Shown piece by piece: positions 48,074-58,557 of a stretch of 64,000 nt of DNA (within the stretch, counting starts at the first letter, position 1; each line of letters opens with the position of its first letter). Position numbers and translations under genes: made by a program. This stretch comes from Halichoerus grypus (taxonomy: Eukaryota; Chordata; Mammalia; Carnivora; Phocidae): the NCBI RefSeq assembly GCF_964656455.1, contig NC_135714.1:62459850-62523849 (forward strand), given 5' to 3'. The notes beneath the pieces were generated by a model that was given only the letters and a program-made list of their open reading frames with translations, had not been told where the DNA came from and searched no databases.

Positions 48074-48279
48074 TGGGCGCCTGGGTGGCTCAGTCGTTGA
48101 GCGTCTGCCTTCGGCTCAGGTCATGATCCCAGGGTCCTGGGATCGAGTCCCACATCGGGCTCCCTGCTCGGCGGGAAGCCTGCTTCTCCCTCTCCCACTC
48201 CCCCTGCTTGTGTTCCTGCTCTCGCTATGTCTCTCTCTGTCAAAAAAAATAAATAAAATCTTTAAAAAAAAAAAATAAA
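48074..48279 (+). mobile_element. Young Can-SINE, sense, close to a FRAS1 exon
   Basis: A near-consensus SINE (GGGCGCCTGGGTGGCTCAGT, GGGCTCCCTGCTCGGCGGGA) with a perfect 15 bp duplication TAAACACAGAATAGT at 48059-48073 and 48280-48294. It begins 147 bp after the donor of the exon ending at 47926, the closest SINE to any exon here. Confidence 0.95.
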
Positions 48280-48599
48280 TAAACACAGAATAGTCAAAAT
48301 AACTGTCATACTATACACATATTATATACGAGGTGGTGTGCTAAGTAATGTAGACCTGTTAGTATATATGAAATCCAAAATTTAAGTTTTAAAATAAGTT
48401 CATTTTACAGAGAAAGTAACTTGCTGAGATATGGTTCATTTTAGCATATATAGCTAATAATTTCAGTTTAATTTTGAAGCTCAGACTCTCAAACTCCACC
48501 TTATGCCCCCTCCAGAATATCACCAGACTTCTTGTTGAGACTTTAAAAAAAAAAGTTTTACATAAAAACATTTTTAAAGATCTCCATTGTTAACTTCCA

Positions 48600-49510
48600 C
48601 TCCTAGCAAGATAGTAGAGTATGATAACTTGAAAATTCTCCCTCGTCACCATCATCTGGAAGTGCCGGGTAAAAGATAAGAATTGTAGGGCACTCATGGC
48701 TGACCTTCCAAGAATAGAGAGAAATCTCTGGGTAGCAAATAGAGAAGTAGCTTAAAGCCAGTCTGGGCATGAGCTGATGGAACAGCTTCCCTGAGAGGGC
48801 TTGTATGTGTCCCAGTAACCCAGGGTCTTGAGATGTAATGCTCGTGCAGAGATAGAAAGTTATGATCCTATATAAAACTGGGACTCTGGAAAGACTTTCA
48901 ATTAGAGGGACAGAATAGAAAACAAGAAGGGCACCAGCCCAGAGTGATGGCAAAGAAACCTACCTGTGTTTCCCAGGGCTCAGACTGAAGCCAAAAAGTC
49001 TGCCAAGAAAGCAGAACTTCAGGCCTGTTTCTCCTGCAGATCCAGGGTTAAGTTATACTGTGCACATTGTCTGAGAAAGCCACAGCTGAGACATTCATAT
49101 GAATATTAATCTCAGGCTGATGATACTTCTTGGGTCCCTTGCAGAAACTGGTAGAAACTGTTGTGGAATGTCCACCCTCAACTCTGGATCACAGGATTCT
49201 CACAGCCTAAACCACTGAAGAATAGCTCAGAATTCAAAATTACAGATAAGGAAATAATCCATAGTATGATAAGAAAAATGAACAAAATGATTAAAATTCC
49301 AAGGATTTCAAACAAAGGAGTAACCATAACAACTATGAAACAAGCATATTAAAATGATTTAAAGACACAAAAGAAGGAATTGAAACTGTAAGGCAATAAC
49401 CAAGTATCATAAAAATAAAAGAATAGGCAGGTAGATTTTTTAAAAGAACTAAATAGATCACCTGAAAAAGAAAATTATATTCATTACAAGTAAAAACTTT
49501 CTTGGCATGT
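48600..49510 (+). mobile_element. Old L1/HAL1-like 5' region, sense (tentative)
   Basis: The stretch from CAAGATAGTAGAGTATGATA to about 49510 resembles the 5' and ORF1 region of an old L1 or HAL1 (later AGGAATTGAAACTGTAAGGC, ACTAAATAGATCACCTGAAA). All frames are broken. The family call is uncertain. It includes the downstream copy of the local direct repeat. Confidence 0.45.
49169..49328 (+). repeat. Local direct repeat, downstream copy
   Basis: The partner of 47565-47724. It differs by CAA/TGG near the start, a 5-base indel in the middle and a 4-base indel near the end. It lies within a longer L1/HAL1-like block, which suggests it is the older, source copy. Confidence 0.9.
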
Positions 49511-49630
49511 TAAATAGCAGAGGAATAATAATCTGTTTTTCCTCTGGGTTACTGGATTTTAAACATTATGTATTTTCTGTAGTGAGGGAAAAAAGTTAAC
49601 TTTTGTGCAATTTAAAAGTAATTCTGATGT

Positions 49631-49849
49631 GGTGCCTGGGTGGCTCAGCCGGTTAAGCATCCGACTTTTGATTTCAGCTCAGGTCATGTTCTCAGGGTCC
49701 TGAGATGGAGCCCCACATCAGGCTCTGCACCAAGACTGTGGAGCCTGCTTAAGATTCTCTCTTCCTCTCCCTCTGTCCCTCCCATCGCCCCCCTCACCCC
49801 CCACTCACACGCTCTCTCTCTCTCAAGAAAAAAAGACTTAAAAAAAAAT
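49631..49849 (+). mobile_element. Can-SINE, sense, older
   Basis: A sense SINE with the variant body TGATTTCAGCTCAGGTCATG and a diverged tail. The flanks 49614-49630 and about 49850-49866 (AAAAGTAATTCTGATGT versus AAAGTAATTCCAATGT) are an imperfect duplication, which suggests greater age. Confidence 0.88.
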
Positions 49850-49914
49850 AAAAGTAATTCCAATGTCAACAAAGACATTGAAAAGCATAATCTAATCAAG
49901 AATTACTATAACCT

Positions 49915-50160
49915 GAATGGGAAGAAATCAGAGAGGGAGACAAACCATATGAGACTCTGGATTCTGGGAAACAAACTGAGGGTTGCAGAAAGGGAGGTGG
50001 GTGGGGGATGGGATAACTGGGTGATAGGAATTATAGAGGGCATGTAATATGATGAGCACTGGGTGATAGTCTCAACTAATGAATCATTGAACATTATATC
50101 AAAAACTAATGATGTACTATACCTTGGCTAGCTGAATTGAAATTAAAAAATAAAGAATTA
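49915..50160 (+). mobile_element. Carnivore L1 3' end, sense, diverged
   Basis: Sense L1 3' UTR with GGAAACAAACTGAGGGTTGC, GATGAGCACTGGGTGATAGT and AAAAACTAATGATGTACTAT. More diverged than the copy at 24532-24960. Starts just after a SINE. Confidence 0.85.
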
Positions 50161-50278
50161 ATATAATTATAAAATAGTTGGTCTAGCTGGGGTGTCTTTT
50201 ATTATAGTTGTGTAACTTTGAGGAAGGCAAGTGGACCTCTTTGAGCCTTAGGTTCTTTGAAAGTTTAGGCTAGATAAT

Positions 50279-50492
50279 TTTTTTAACTTTTTATTTTAAA
50301 ATAATTTTAGACTTACTGAAAAGTTGCAAAAATAGTACAAAGAGCCCTTGAATACCCTTAATCTAGCTTCCCTCAATGGTAGCATCTTACAGAACAATAG
50401 AACAATTATCAAAACCAGGAAGCTAACATGGACACAATGCTATTAATTAATCCATAGACCTTATTCAACTTTGCATTCTTCTATCCACTGAT
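50279..50492. mobile_element. Old L1-related insertion in a MIR-like host
   Basis: It contains AAAGTTGCAAAAATAGTACA and AACAATTATCAAAACCAGGA, a sequence I associate with old L1 elements. It is bracketed by TTTAGGCTAGATAAT (50264-50278) and TTTAAGCTCGATAAT (50493-50507), an imperfect 15 bp duplication. The host resumes with a MIR-like AAGTCCTTTTCAGCTCTAAA. Confidence 0.6.
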
Positions 50493-51949
50493 TTTAAGCT
50501 CGATAATGTTTAAGTCCTTTTCAGCTCTAAAAATCTTTGATTCGTTTGATGTATTAAATTCTCTACCTTTATCTTGATCATTAAAAGCCAAAAAATTTAA
50601 TTTCCTAGAGACAGCCCAATATTCCAATATTCTGTTTAACTCTTAAACAGAACAATGCTGAATTAAATCATTTTTTAAGCCATTTCAGCTTGATAAATGC
50701 CATGTAGGCTTGCCTATGACCCTTTCCTAATATAACTCTTTTAATTAACTTCTTCCTGTGAACATAATCCTCTTTCTGTGTGTCCAGAGCCCCCTATTAG
50801 TAATAATCAAATCACATTACCCTTAAGAAGCACTCAAGAGTGCAAAAGATGGTGGGAACTGGAAACCCACTTAACACCAATCTGCTTACATCCATCTATC
50901 GCAGTGGTGTGAATTTGTGGAGCCCCTACCCCCTTGCCACCCCAGCTACTGTGGACTCCCTCATCACTTTAGAATGTTCCAGTTGGGCTTTAGACTTTTT
51001 GTGAAGAACTGACCATGGAACTGAACCAAATGTAAATTGCTTGTGTAGTAAATGCATAATGGACCCAAGTTCCACCACTTATAGACTCATCACTGCTCGC
51101 AAATTTAAGTGTAGACAAGTTGATTAATACTTGTACCTTTAGCTACTTCACAAGTTTGAAAGTAAATTTAATAAGATGGTTTTAATGAAGTAACTTAAGT
51201 ATCATTTGAGGGAAAATCTGATTTAATCCAACACATTGCCAACTCTAAATTATTTAGCATCGGGTAAGAAAGCTTTAATACAAATTTTCTCAATCCCAAA
51301 ATAATTCATCGAGATTCCACTGAGATTCTGATTCTTAATACCTATCAAATTTTCCCTTCAGAATTCTTGATTAAACTGTAGAGTTCAGCATTAAGGAAAA
51401 ACCAAGTAGAGATTATTTTGTTTTTTAAACCCAGACTGTTTTGTAAGCCTGGATTTCCATATATCTAAAGGGTCAGCTCCTTGTATTTGTCATAATAAGA
51501 GCAGAGGTGAGGTACTACACAAAAGCTGTCACCTTGCTGGGGTGAACCCCACAAAATACTGATACTTCTCCCTGTCTCCTCATATTCAACAGACACAGTG
51601 CTCAACTTCCCTCCATCCTGCTCATCCATCAGTGTCATTGCTCCCATTCCTGTCAATGGATGATCCCTCCCCAACTCTCACCCTTCACAACCACAAGTGT
51701 TGAGTTCTGTTGCTTCCACTTACTTAGTGACTCTCATGTCTGTTTATTTCTTTCCAATCTTACTTCCGTTGCTTTAGTTCAGGATCCCATCGGTCATCTG
51801 GATTTTGCAGTGGTCTCACAATTGGTCAAACTGTCTACATAAATGTTAATTACTATTATTACCATTTTTATAAAATAAAATTCAGCCTCTTTAACAGTTC
51901 TTTCATAGGATCCCTGTATTCTGATCATATATGCTTTGTGTTCTAAGTT

Positions 51950-52115
51950 AGTTCGTGCCATTCACCTACTGAAATCTCACAGTGGCTCCAGGTTGCTTAT
52001 GGGGGACTGATCTCAGGGGTAGGAACTGCATCTTGCTTATCTTTGAATCCCCATCCCTGAAGGGTCTAGCATGATAGCTAGCACCTAACAGGTACTCAGT
52101 CATTCTTATCTGAGT
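51950..52115 (+). repeat. L2 3' end, sense
   Basis: AACTGCATCTTGCTTATCTT then AGCACCTAACAGGTACTCAG match the sense L2 3' end. Confidence 0.55.
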
Positions 52116-52554
52116 TGAAATTCATGGAATTAGTCAATATTCTATGGTTCCTGTTAATCTGCACAACATGGCAATTTTTTAAGATCTGAAGAACAGGTTT
52201 ATTTCATTAGGCCTGCTTAGAAAAATTCTGCTTAGTTTTTCTATTATAAAGAAGAACAGCTAGGAAATTAGCATTTGAATATTTTCTGTTTTTCTACTCT
52301 CCACATTTTCATTGTAGAAGTCTACTTTCAGAATATTTTACAGGTGTGCTCACATTCCTAAACAGTCTACATCCTAGAATAGCATGTTTATTATGAACAG
52401 AGGTTGAACTAGGGAGAGACGGCTAATGGAATTTGTGACTTAGGTATAAATGAGAAACACTAAAAAGAAACTAGAGCGAGTTGATTCTACACATGACTTT
52501 ATAAAGAGACTATTGATGTTTTTTTTCTTACTTCAGTATTTCATCACCATCCTG

Positions 52555-52717
52555 ATGCTTATTTTGAATTTGAATTTAGTGCATATAAATATTAGAAGGA
52601 ATATTTCCTTCAAGTAAGAAAATTGCTCTAGTGAGATTATGCTCATTTTGAATTTGAATTTAGTGCATATAAATATTAGAAGGAATATTTCCTTCAAGTA
52701 AGAAAATTGCTCTAGTG
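52555..52717. repeat. 84 bp tandem duplication
   Basis: Two units, 52555-52638 and 52639-52717 (the second lacks the last few bases), identical over the shared part except for one base in ATGCTTATTTT versus ATGCTCATTTT. The near identity indicates a recent event. The sequence is AT-rich and non-coding. Confidence 0.95.
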
Positions 52718-53309
52718 TAATCAAAATGTGTTTTCAGTTGTCCAATGTGTCTAGTATACTTAGTGTACTAAGATCTGGGTATCCTGCTAGAGAACCTCTC
52801 CCTCTCCCTACCCCCGCCCCCTTCTATTCGTCTTACCATCTGAGTGGTGAGGAGACTTCTCTCAGATTTATTATTAGATGCATTTTCGTGAGAACATGGC
52901 TTTTGTTTTCAGCAGTTCATCCCTTCTCCTGGTTGGTCTACACTTGAGGGCATATTATCCTGGTGAAATTTTAATTGTTTCCATAACACCTCTGTATTTG
53001 CAATCTCACTTTAAGGAGATAGTAGCTTCAGGTGAGGAACAAGCGATAGAAACAGATTGGTAGTGTTGTCATTTAGATTTAGGTTTCCTTGCTTCAATTC
53101 TAATGAAGTCTAAGGAATGATGGAGGAGAAAACAAGATCAGTTATTTAGGAGGGTAGATACGAGACTGTGAACACAAAATAACCATGACTGAAGTCTCAA
53201 CTCCTTCACATATCATCTGTGAACTTGAAGAAGTTACTGAACTTCTCTGAGCCTAAAGAACTTTCTTTAAATGTAGATAACAGTAGCATCTTCAGAAGGA
53301 TCAAATAAC

Positions 53310-53455
53310 ATAATGATAAGGATGGCCAACAACCTTTTTAAGTACCCATGAACTATTCTCATTTTACCAATAGGAACAGAGGCTTATAAAGCCTACATAA
53401 AGTTCACGCAGCTTGACGTGGAGCTGGGTTTGAATGATCATATAACATGCTTCGT
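53310..53455 (-). repeat. MIR fragment, antisense
   Basis: Contains CTCATTTTACCAATAGGAAC and GTGGAGCTGGGTTTGAATGA. Confidence 0.65.
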
Positions 53456-53946
53456 GCAGTCCCCGCCATAGGCATCCCAGGGCCAGCTAACATTATTCTC
53501 ATTGTACAGAATTCTCCCAAGAATAACTCTTTCTGAATTTTTTCAAGTTTCCCATTGTGTTGACACCAAAAATGTCCAGGTTAGAAAGCATTTCCTGCTA
53601 CACAGCAAGTTGTACATAGAAATGAATCCATCTAGTGCCTGTATTTGAATATTTGCTATATTCACGATTTTATGTGACTTAATTGATATAGTCAGTAACT
53701 TCATACATGAATTGCCCTTGAATTACTTTTAGTGTTTTTTAGCTGAGAGACTGGGAATTCTGTGTCTGTAGGTGAATTTGATGATGCCTATTGAATTCTG
53801 TGTTAATATACTTTCCTTCACCTTAAATTAAAAATAAAGAAGTACCTAATTTGTTAAAAAAAAAAAAGGTAGTAGACAAGGAGATGAGGGCTCTGATTTA
53901 CTTTTACATTTCCCAGAGATCCTCACTAACTATGTGGCTTTCTTAG

Positions 53947-54125
53947 GAGAGGTGGTCCTGCTGGTTGATATGCCTGCAGACAGTCCCGCAGAGGAAGGGC
54001 AGCACCTGCCTGATGGGAGGACAGCGACTCCCACCAGCACCTTTACCCAGCAAGACATCAACGAAGGCATCGTGTGGTACAGGCACTCAGGAGTCCCGGC
54101 CCAGAGCGATTCCTTCCTCTTTCAG
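53947..54125 (+). CDS. FRAS1: FRAS1 exon: CSPG repeat 3, middle part
   Basis: A 179 bp exon from phase 1 to phase 0. The chosen acceptor is GTGGCTTTCTTAG, giving the G|GA (Gly) join FGEVVLLVDMPAD. The donor GTACCC is weak after +4. Visible CSPG features are the HLPDG segment, the TFTQQDINEGIVWYRHSG motif (W-Y-x-H is the hallmark position) and SDSFLFQ at the end. A second possible acceptor, TTTACATTTCCCAG ending at 53916, lies exactly 30 bases upstream and would add ten in-frame residues with no stop. I prefer the shorter form because its join matches my recollection of the family; transcript data would decide. Confidence 0.93.
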
Positions 54126-54464
54126 GTACCCTCCGCTGCTGATTGACATCTTTTCTGATGTCTGGATGGTCTGACGAAAACCATCGCCATTATTTTAAAC
54201 AATTCGGGTCATTTTCTGTGTTGCTTGGAAATCACATTTGGTGGAAGAACAAATGTAATTAATAGCATTGAGAGGTTTTTTTATCTCCCGATTCAGTCCT
54301 ACAATATCTCTACAAGCAGAGTCATCCCATGACAGGGAGTTTATAATAGATAATGGCCAAAGTGTTTTGGGAAAAAAAATGTTTTCAAAATATTAAAGTG
54401 CCCTATGGAGGAAAAAAAGATTTCTTTTTTCAAATGTTTTTGGAACATTTGCCATCTTAAGATA

Positions 54465-54640
54465 AGATCAGAGGCTTAGCAGCCAAACCCAGTGGGTTCA
54501 TATTTCAGTTTTGCCGTGCACTAGCTGTTCAACTTTGGGAAAATTATTTTGGTGAAATCCTTTGCTTATTTTTCTCATCTGTAAAATAGAGCTACTATGA
54601 GGATTTAATGAGCACATAGAATACCTCCTGTCACTATGTA
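54465..54640 (+). repeat. MIR, sense
   Basis: Contains TTGCCGTGCACTAGCTGTTC, TCTCATCTGTAAAATAGAGC and TATGAGGATTTAATGAGCAC. Confidence 0.78.
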
Positions 54641-54682
54641 CGGGTTTGTTACTACCATTTATAAAGATTGATCAAATACCAG

Positions 54683-55063
54683 TGCTAAAGACTGAATGTC
54701 TGTGTCCCCCTGAGATGCATATGTTGAAATCCTACCCCCTCTCTGTGCAATGGTATATGGACGTGAGACCCTTGGTAGGTGATTAGGATTAGATGAGGTC
54801 ATGAGGGCTGTGCTCTCATAAATGGGATTAGTACGCTTACAGGAGTCACAAGAGAGCTCGCCCCCCTTCCCTGCTCCCTGCCGTGGAGATGCAATGAGAA
54901 TTCAGTGGTCTGCAACCCAGAAAAGAGCCCTCATCAAAACCAAACCATGCAGGCACCCTGGTCCAGACTTCTGGTCTCCAGAACTGCAAGAAATAAGTTT
55001 CTTTTGTTTATGAGCCACTCAGTTTATGTATTTTTGTTATAGTAGCCTGAGCAAACTAAGACA
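54683..55063 (+). mobile_element. Solo MLT1-like LTR (ERVL-MaLR)
   Basis: About 380 bp starting TGCTAAAGACTGAATG and ending ACTAAGACA, with ATGCATATGTTGAAATCCTA, GGTGATTAGGATTAGATGAG and CCAGAACTGCAAGAAATAAG in the right order. It is a non-coding solo LTR of an ancient retrotransposon; no internal viral genes are present. Confidence 0.85.
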
Positions 55064-55074
55064 AACAGACCATA

Positions 55075-55640
55075 CGGAGGCTGTCAATAAATTAAAGAAC
55101 AAGAAATTATACTGAGTGCATTCTCTGGCACTTATCAAATATAATTAGAAACTAATAATAAAAGGCTAGACAAAAAATGCAAACCGTTTAGAATTTTTAG
55201 ATAGTCTCCTAAATAATTACTCGTTCTAAAAGGAAATCAAAACAGCGAACTATTAAGAAATGTTGATGAGGAGGAAATAACTTCTCAAAACTTAAATGAT
55301 GTGGACAAAATAATACTCAGAAGAAAATTGATGGCCTTAAGCTCTAAGTGGACTAAATGGACTAAATGAAGCTACAGAACCACAAGGGAAACCTAAGGAA
55401 AGCAAAAGGAAGGAATTCTTAGAGATAAGCAGAGGAATTGATTCAGTATAAAATGGGAGAATTGACAATGAGTACAAAACCCGAATCTTGGGAAAGATCA
55501 ATAAAATTAGACAAACTTATGTCAAAGGCAATTTGGAAATAAAGAATTGAATGGAAGTACAAAGGAATGAGGAACTTTGAATGAGAAACAGCATTGAAAC
55601 AGATACAGAAAAGAATTTGGGAAAATGTAAGAGAAATATA
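55075..55640 (+). mobile_element. Old L1 ORF2-like remnant, sense
   Basis: Patches such as AAAAGGAAATCAAAACAGCG and GGGAAAGATCAATAAAATTA resemble L1 ORF2. Frames are broken and ends are approximate. It abuts the MLT1-type LTR. Confidence 0.55.
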
Positions 55641-57269
55641 AAGAAGCTGTCGTGGTGAGTGATCAGCCAAAGCAGGGTTGCAGACCCTCTGAGTCTGAGG
55701 CTTTTCCTTTGTCCAGGAATCCAACGATAGCTCACCTTGTTAAATAACCATCCATTCTGTTCCTGAGGACTGGTGTGCACATCTTCCTTGCCTGACTAAC
55801 TTATATAGTGTAAAAGATGTGCTTTTCCAGGGAGCAGATTGAACTAAACTTGAAAAGCATTAAAATGAGATGATACTGAGCATACTGAATGTCCAATGAG
55901 TGAGCAAGCCTCATGTGCCCTTTGCCAAGTTAGCTTTTTCATTTTTAGCACCTGGGCACTGCACAATCCTCAAAGAATGAGTCAGAATGGAGGCAAAGAC
56001 CTCAATCATAAGAAGACACCTCAGCCAACTAGAATCCTCAGATCTGCCTTTGCCTTTATTGGTGTCAGGATGAAAAACATTCTCAATATGGAGCACTTCC
56101 TTGGAAAGGGAGTCTCAGTACCTGCTCAAAATGATATCTGATTGCTTTTGCAACTTGGTTACTAAATGGGTAATTATAAAAAAGCAAAAGTTACTGATTT
56201 TTTTTAAAAACAAACTCTCTAGAGTTTAAGACATGCAGCTGAACATTCTTACTTAGAAAGTCATTCCCTTTGGAGAGTCTTCACACATTTTCCTCAAGAT
56301 GTGTTTAGAACCCTGACCTGAAATCTTCTTCAAAATCTATGGGATTTTCTTTAGAACATCCTCCATAGTGACAGTATATCATCCTTTGGAAGTTGATTTT
56401 AAAAAATTACCAAAGAGCCAAAAGTCAGTCAGAGTCCTGTCTGGTAAGAAAAGCAGTAATTATTTTTGGTTAAAACAGGGAGCAATTATGAAGTAACAAG
56501 CTCAGTTTTCTTCAGTGATTTGTGAACTCTCTCTGAAGGCATTCCAAAAAGTGCATTTTGAACACTGACAGCATCTTTATTGCAAATGTGAAACAAATCT
56601 CTGAGATTATGATCTCCTGGATGTGAAAGTTTCGGTGTGTTTTTAAAGTCTCATTGTTTTATAGACTTACCTCATATTTTGATTTGAAATGACACGGACA
56701 CTGTAGCTATGTGCTAAAATAAATAATTGCAACTTCTCTCATTCATCATCTTAGTGTCCCTGAAGGATTTTAAACTAAAAAAGATGCTGTTCTAATGATT
56801 CTTCTCTTTCTTCCCTTCTCTTTTCTTTCTTTAAAGCAGAAAATGCAATACAATGAGTTGCATGGATTTAATTCTATTTTAATGCTGATGTGCTGTCATG
56901 AGCCATCAATGCATCCCATCTGTTACTTTGCTCATAAAACTTGGGATTTATGTAATGCAAGTGGCATTAAAAAATAGAGCATGGCATAGTGAGAAGAAAG
57001 CATGTACATTTGCATCATTTAGGGCATGGGAAGGAACTCTGGCTTTGGTATATTCAGATCACATTGAAACAGCCTTAGGGGATGTGGTATGAAAAGACCA
57101 ACATATTTCACACCAGTATCTTTACTAAGGAAGCTAGAAATGATTCCCTTGCTTGGTAATATGTCCACATTTCACTACCTACACAGCGTTCCATTCTTTT
57201 TCTTCAAAAGATAGGGCATATATTCCCCTTTCCTAAGTTTCTAAAGCTTCCAGATAGAGCCATCTTGGT

Positions 57270-57495
57270 CAGTAGGAAGATCATGAACCTGCTAACCTGG
57301 TTAAATACTGACCCTTATTGACTTTATAACTTTGACACCTTTTGACACTTTTTTGACCTTCAGTTTCCTCGTCTTTAAAATAGGAGATGATATCTACTTT
57401 GTAAGTAGGTAAGTAAGATAACTTTTGAAAAGTAGGTAGTACGGTGCTGAGCCCCTGATAGATGTTAGTGAATTATAGCTATTGTTATTAAATTA
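57270..57495 (+). repeat. MIR, sense
   Basis: Contains GACCTTCAGTTTCCTCGTCT, AAAATAGGAGATGATATCTA and GGTGCTGAGCCCCTGATAGA. Confidence 0.75.
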
Positions 57496-58440
57496 TTCAT
57501 AATGACACACAATGTCTTCTTGATGAAAACATGTAGATATTCCGAAACTTGATCTCCAAGCATCTGATGGGATTGGGATAGAGAAGACAGTTTTTCTGTT
57601 GGGCATAACTTGAGAAGACACAGAGAAAGGATGCCATTCCTGCTTTTTTCTCAGAATTGACAGAACCCCACCCCCTGTCATGGAATTATTGCAACTACAT
57701 ATGGCCACACAGGCCTTAGCAACTCTTGTAACAAGCCTAAGGTGGAGCATACAATGGAGAGAGGGACGGTTTAAGGGGGCAGCTCAGAAGGACTGAGGGA
57801 GGGGAGGAGCTAGCTGCATAAGCAAAGCATCCTTTTTCAGCATTTTTGAAGCAAGAAGAGGTCGATTTTGTGACTCTTCTAATTGTAAATCCTATTAATC
57901 TCATTTTACAGTGATGAGGCTGAGATTTGTCATTTATAATCTAGGTGTACGTATCTGTGCTGAGTAAAGTTTAAAGAAGTAGAATAAAAATCACATATAT
58001 AACGTGTTATATATGCTTATAATGAGATATGTAGCTATCAAAAATCATGTTTTCAAGACTAATGAAATAACAAAACATAGTATTATGTTAGGTAAAAATG
58101 TAGAACACTTATTTGTATCTCAAGTTTCACAGATGCATCGAAAATGGATTAAACTGAAGTGCATCAATATGTTAATAACTTCTATTTTTACTTAGTGAAA
58201 TTCTAGATTTTTTATTTATTTGTATTTCTGTGCATTTTTAGAACTGCCTAAAATGATTACATGTTTTTTTTTTATAATCAGGAAAGCATTAGCATTAAAA
58301 TGAAGAGCAGAATGAAAATTATAATGCAAAAACACATAGAATTCAAAGACAGATGGTTTAAAGGGGAAAAAATAAACATGCACAAACATGCTGTGCCCAG
58401 CAGAGGATGAGAGGCTCACCAGTATGACGTTTCTTTTCAG

Positions 58441-58557
58441 GTGTCCAGTGCCACAGATGCCCATGCACATCTGGAGAGCCGCACGTTCAACATCGCGATC
58501 TTACCACAGACACCGGGGGTGCCTAAACTCTCTCGGGGAGCGTCTCTCCATATGACC
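58441..58557 (+). CDS. FRAS1: FRAS1 exon: end of CSPG repeat 3, start of repeat 4
   Basis: A 117 bp exon (39 codons), phase 0 at both ends. The acceptor is ATGACGTTTCTTTTCAG and the donor the consensus GTGAGT. It encodes VSSATDAHAHLESRTFNIAI, the terminal strand of the third CSPG repeat (S/T-D near its start), then LPQTPGVPKLSRGASLHMT, the linker and first strand of the next repeat. It is the last exon in the window. The following intron runs at least 5.4 kb to the window end, and I found no further exon there that could follow at phase 0. Confidence 0.93.

Larger units (their letters stand above)
47927..53946 (+). other. FRAS1: FRAS1 intron, 6,020 bp
   Basis: A phase 1 intron inside CSPG repeat 3. 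It carries a young Can-SINE (48074-48279), an L1/HAL1-like block (about 48600-49510) that contains the downstream copy of the local direct repeat, a SINE (49631-49849), a sense L1 3' end (49915-50160), an old L1-related insertion in a MIR-like host (50279-50492), an L2 end (51950-52115), an 84 bp tandem duplication (52555-52717) and a MIR (53310-53455). The parts 50560-51940 and 52740-53300 show nothing recognised. Confidence 0.8.
54126..58440 (+). other. FRAS1: FRAS1 intron, 4,315 bp
   Basis: A phase 0 intron with a MIR (54465-54640), a solo MLT1-type LTR (54683-55063), an old sense L1 ORF2-like remnant (about 55075-55640) and a MIR (57270-57495). The parts 55650-57260 and 57500-58430 are AT-rich without recognised features. 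No Can-SINE was found in it. Confidence 0.8.
17379..58557 (+). other. FRAS1: FRAS1 gene segment, 12 internal coding exons
   Basis: FRAS1 is a very large single-pass extracellular matrix protein of epithelial basement membranes; with FREM1 and FREM2 it forms the Fraser complex that anchors epidermis to dermis during development, and loss causes Fraser syndrome in humans and blebbing in mice. Family order is VWC domains, a run of 14 furin-like repeats, 12 CSPG repeats, Calx-beta domains, then a membrane segment. Here six furin-like repeats run directly into three CSPG repeats, so by inference these are furin repeats 9-14 and CSPG 1-3 plus the start of 4. All twelve exons have AG acceptors and GT donors, and intron phases chain as 1-1-1-1-1-1-1-2-0-0-1-0-0 with no stop codon across the joins. 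N- and C-terminal exons lie outside the window. The furin-to-CSPG junction separates FRAS1 from FREM proteins, which have no furin repeats. Confidence 0.95.

Noticed and set aside
52555..52717. CRISPR-like array
   Set aside because: Two adjoining units without spacers in vertebrate intron; no cas genes.
52533..52724. Minus-strand peptide with a repeated 28-residue unit
   Set aside because: It is produced by the 84 bp tandem duplication in non-coding intron; two units only.
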